Assembly: GCA_000499405.2 (NCBI GenBank)
Contig: HG738139.1
Location: forward strand, 13,886,183 to 13,950,182
Direction: 5' to 3'
Source: Onchocerca volvulus
Taxonomy: Eukaryota; Nematoda; Chromadorea; Rhabditida; Onchocercidae
DNA length: 64,000 nucleotides
A program made the position numbers and the translations under genes. Below the pieces are notes generated by a model. The model was not told the origin of the DNA. It did no database searches and worked only from the letters and a program-made list of their open reading frames with translations. The first letter of the stretch is position 1. Every line of letters begins with the position of its first letter. Positions 63,966 to 64,000 of this stretch are shown here, piece after piece.

Positions 63966-64000
63966 TACAAAAATATATACAAAAACTAATATGGCTCAAT

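Larger units (their letters stand above)
61537..64000. other. Right-end region: KLHL upstream, 5S-like relic, repeats, SL1 sequence
   Basis: About 2.5 kb with no supported protein-coding exon. It carries the KLHL promoter side, a less AT-rich block at about 62290-62640 with a 5S-rRNA-like core, three pieces of the dispersed element, a 26-base tandem repeat and an exact SL1 spliced-leader sequence. An open frame at 62287-62634 (115 codons, no known domain) overlaps the 5S-like block and is probably incidental. Confidence 0.6.

Overview
The window is a stretch of nematode nuclear genome. The evidence is multi-exon genes with short AT-rich introns, two cuticle-collagen genes of the nematode type, an exact nematode SL1 spliced-leader sequence near the right edge, and trans-splice-like acceptors directly upstream of some start codons. 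Base composition is very AT-rich with long A and T runs. The particular SL1/collagen/short-intron style would fit a clade III (spirurid or filarial) worm, but that is inference; the species cannot be read from the sequence.

Layout, left to right: a 71-bp tandem repeat running into one CAP/SCP-TAPS exon (1-374); the 3' exons of a WD40 gene on the minus strand (596-1515); a decayed Helitron Rep region (about 1885-3590); a repeat-bearing gap; an LRR-like gene on the plus strand with one frame break (7971-11640); cuticle collagen A (+, 14375-15777); mitochondrial intermediate peptidase (-, 19589-25163, 15 exons) with COP9 signalosome subunit 6 upstream of it on the same strand (-, 26185-28697, perhaps starting at 30166); an AT-rich, minisatellite-filled gap of about 7.8 kb; glutamine synthetase (+, 37971-41153); cuticle collagen B (-, 42241-44105); a second Helitron fragment, of the helicase (about 46517-46810); the cluster NSRP1/CCDC55 (-), RNF121 (-) and RNF5/RNF185 (+) (47237-56454); a BTB-BACK-kelch protein of the KLHL2/KLHL3 type (-, 57391-61536); and a repeat-rich right end with a 5S-rRNA-like relic and the SL1 sequence.

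For nine genes I joined exons at GT-AG (twice GC-AG) boundaries and the joined reading frame stayed open from ATG to stop: MIPEP 673 aa, CSN6 324 aa, GS 349 aa, collagen A 291 aa, collagen B 287 aa, NSRP1 442 aa, RNF121 314 aa, RNF5 192 aa, KLHL 629 aa. These are housekeeping functions (mitochondrial presequence processing, cullin deneddylation, nitrogen metabolism, ER-associated ubiquitination, splicing regulation, CUL3 adaptor) plus structural cuticle proteins; no dedicated pathway links them all. Two pairings look like old neighbourhoods: CSN6-MIPEP and RNF121-NSRP1-RNF5. From memory their C. elegans counterparts are also adjacent (Y67H2A.6/Y67H2A.7 and C16C10.5/.6/.7).

I did not find a clear new biological system. 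The most unusual items are the SL1 sequence sitting in repetitive DNA about 1.2 kb from a 5S-like relic, a possible frame-breaking cassette exon in RNF121, two GC-AG introns, and the duplicated splice-acceptor array in front of the CAP exon.
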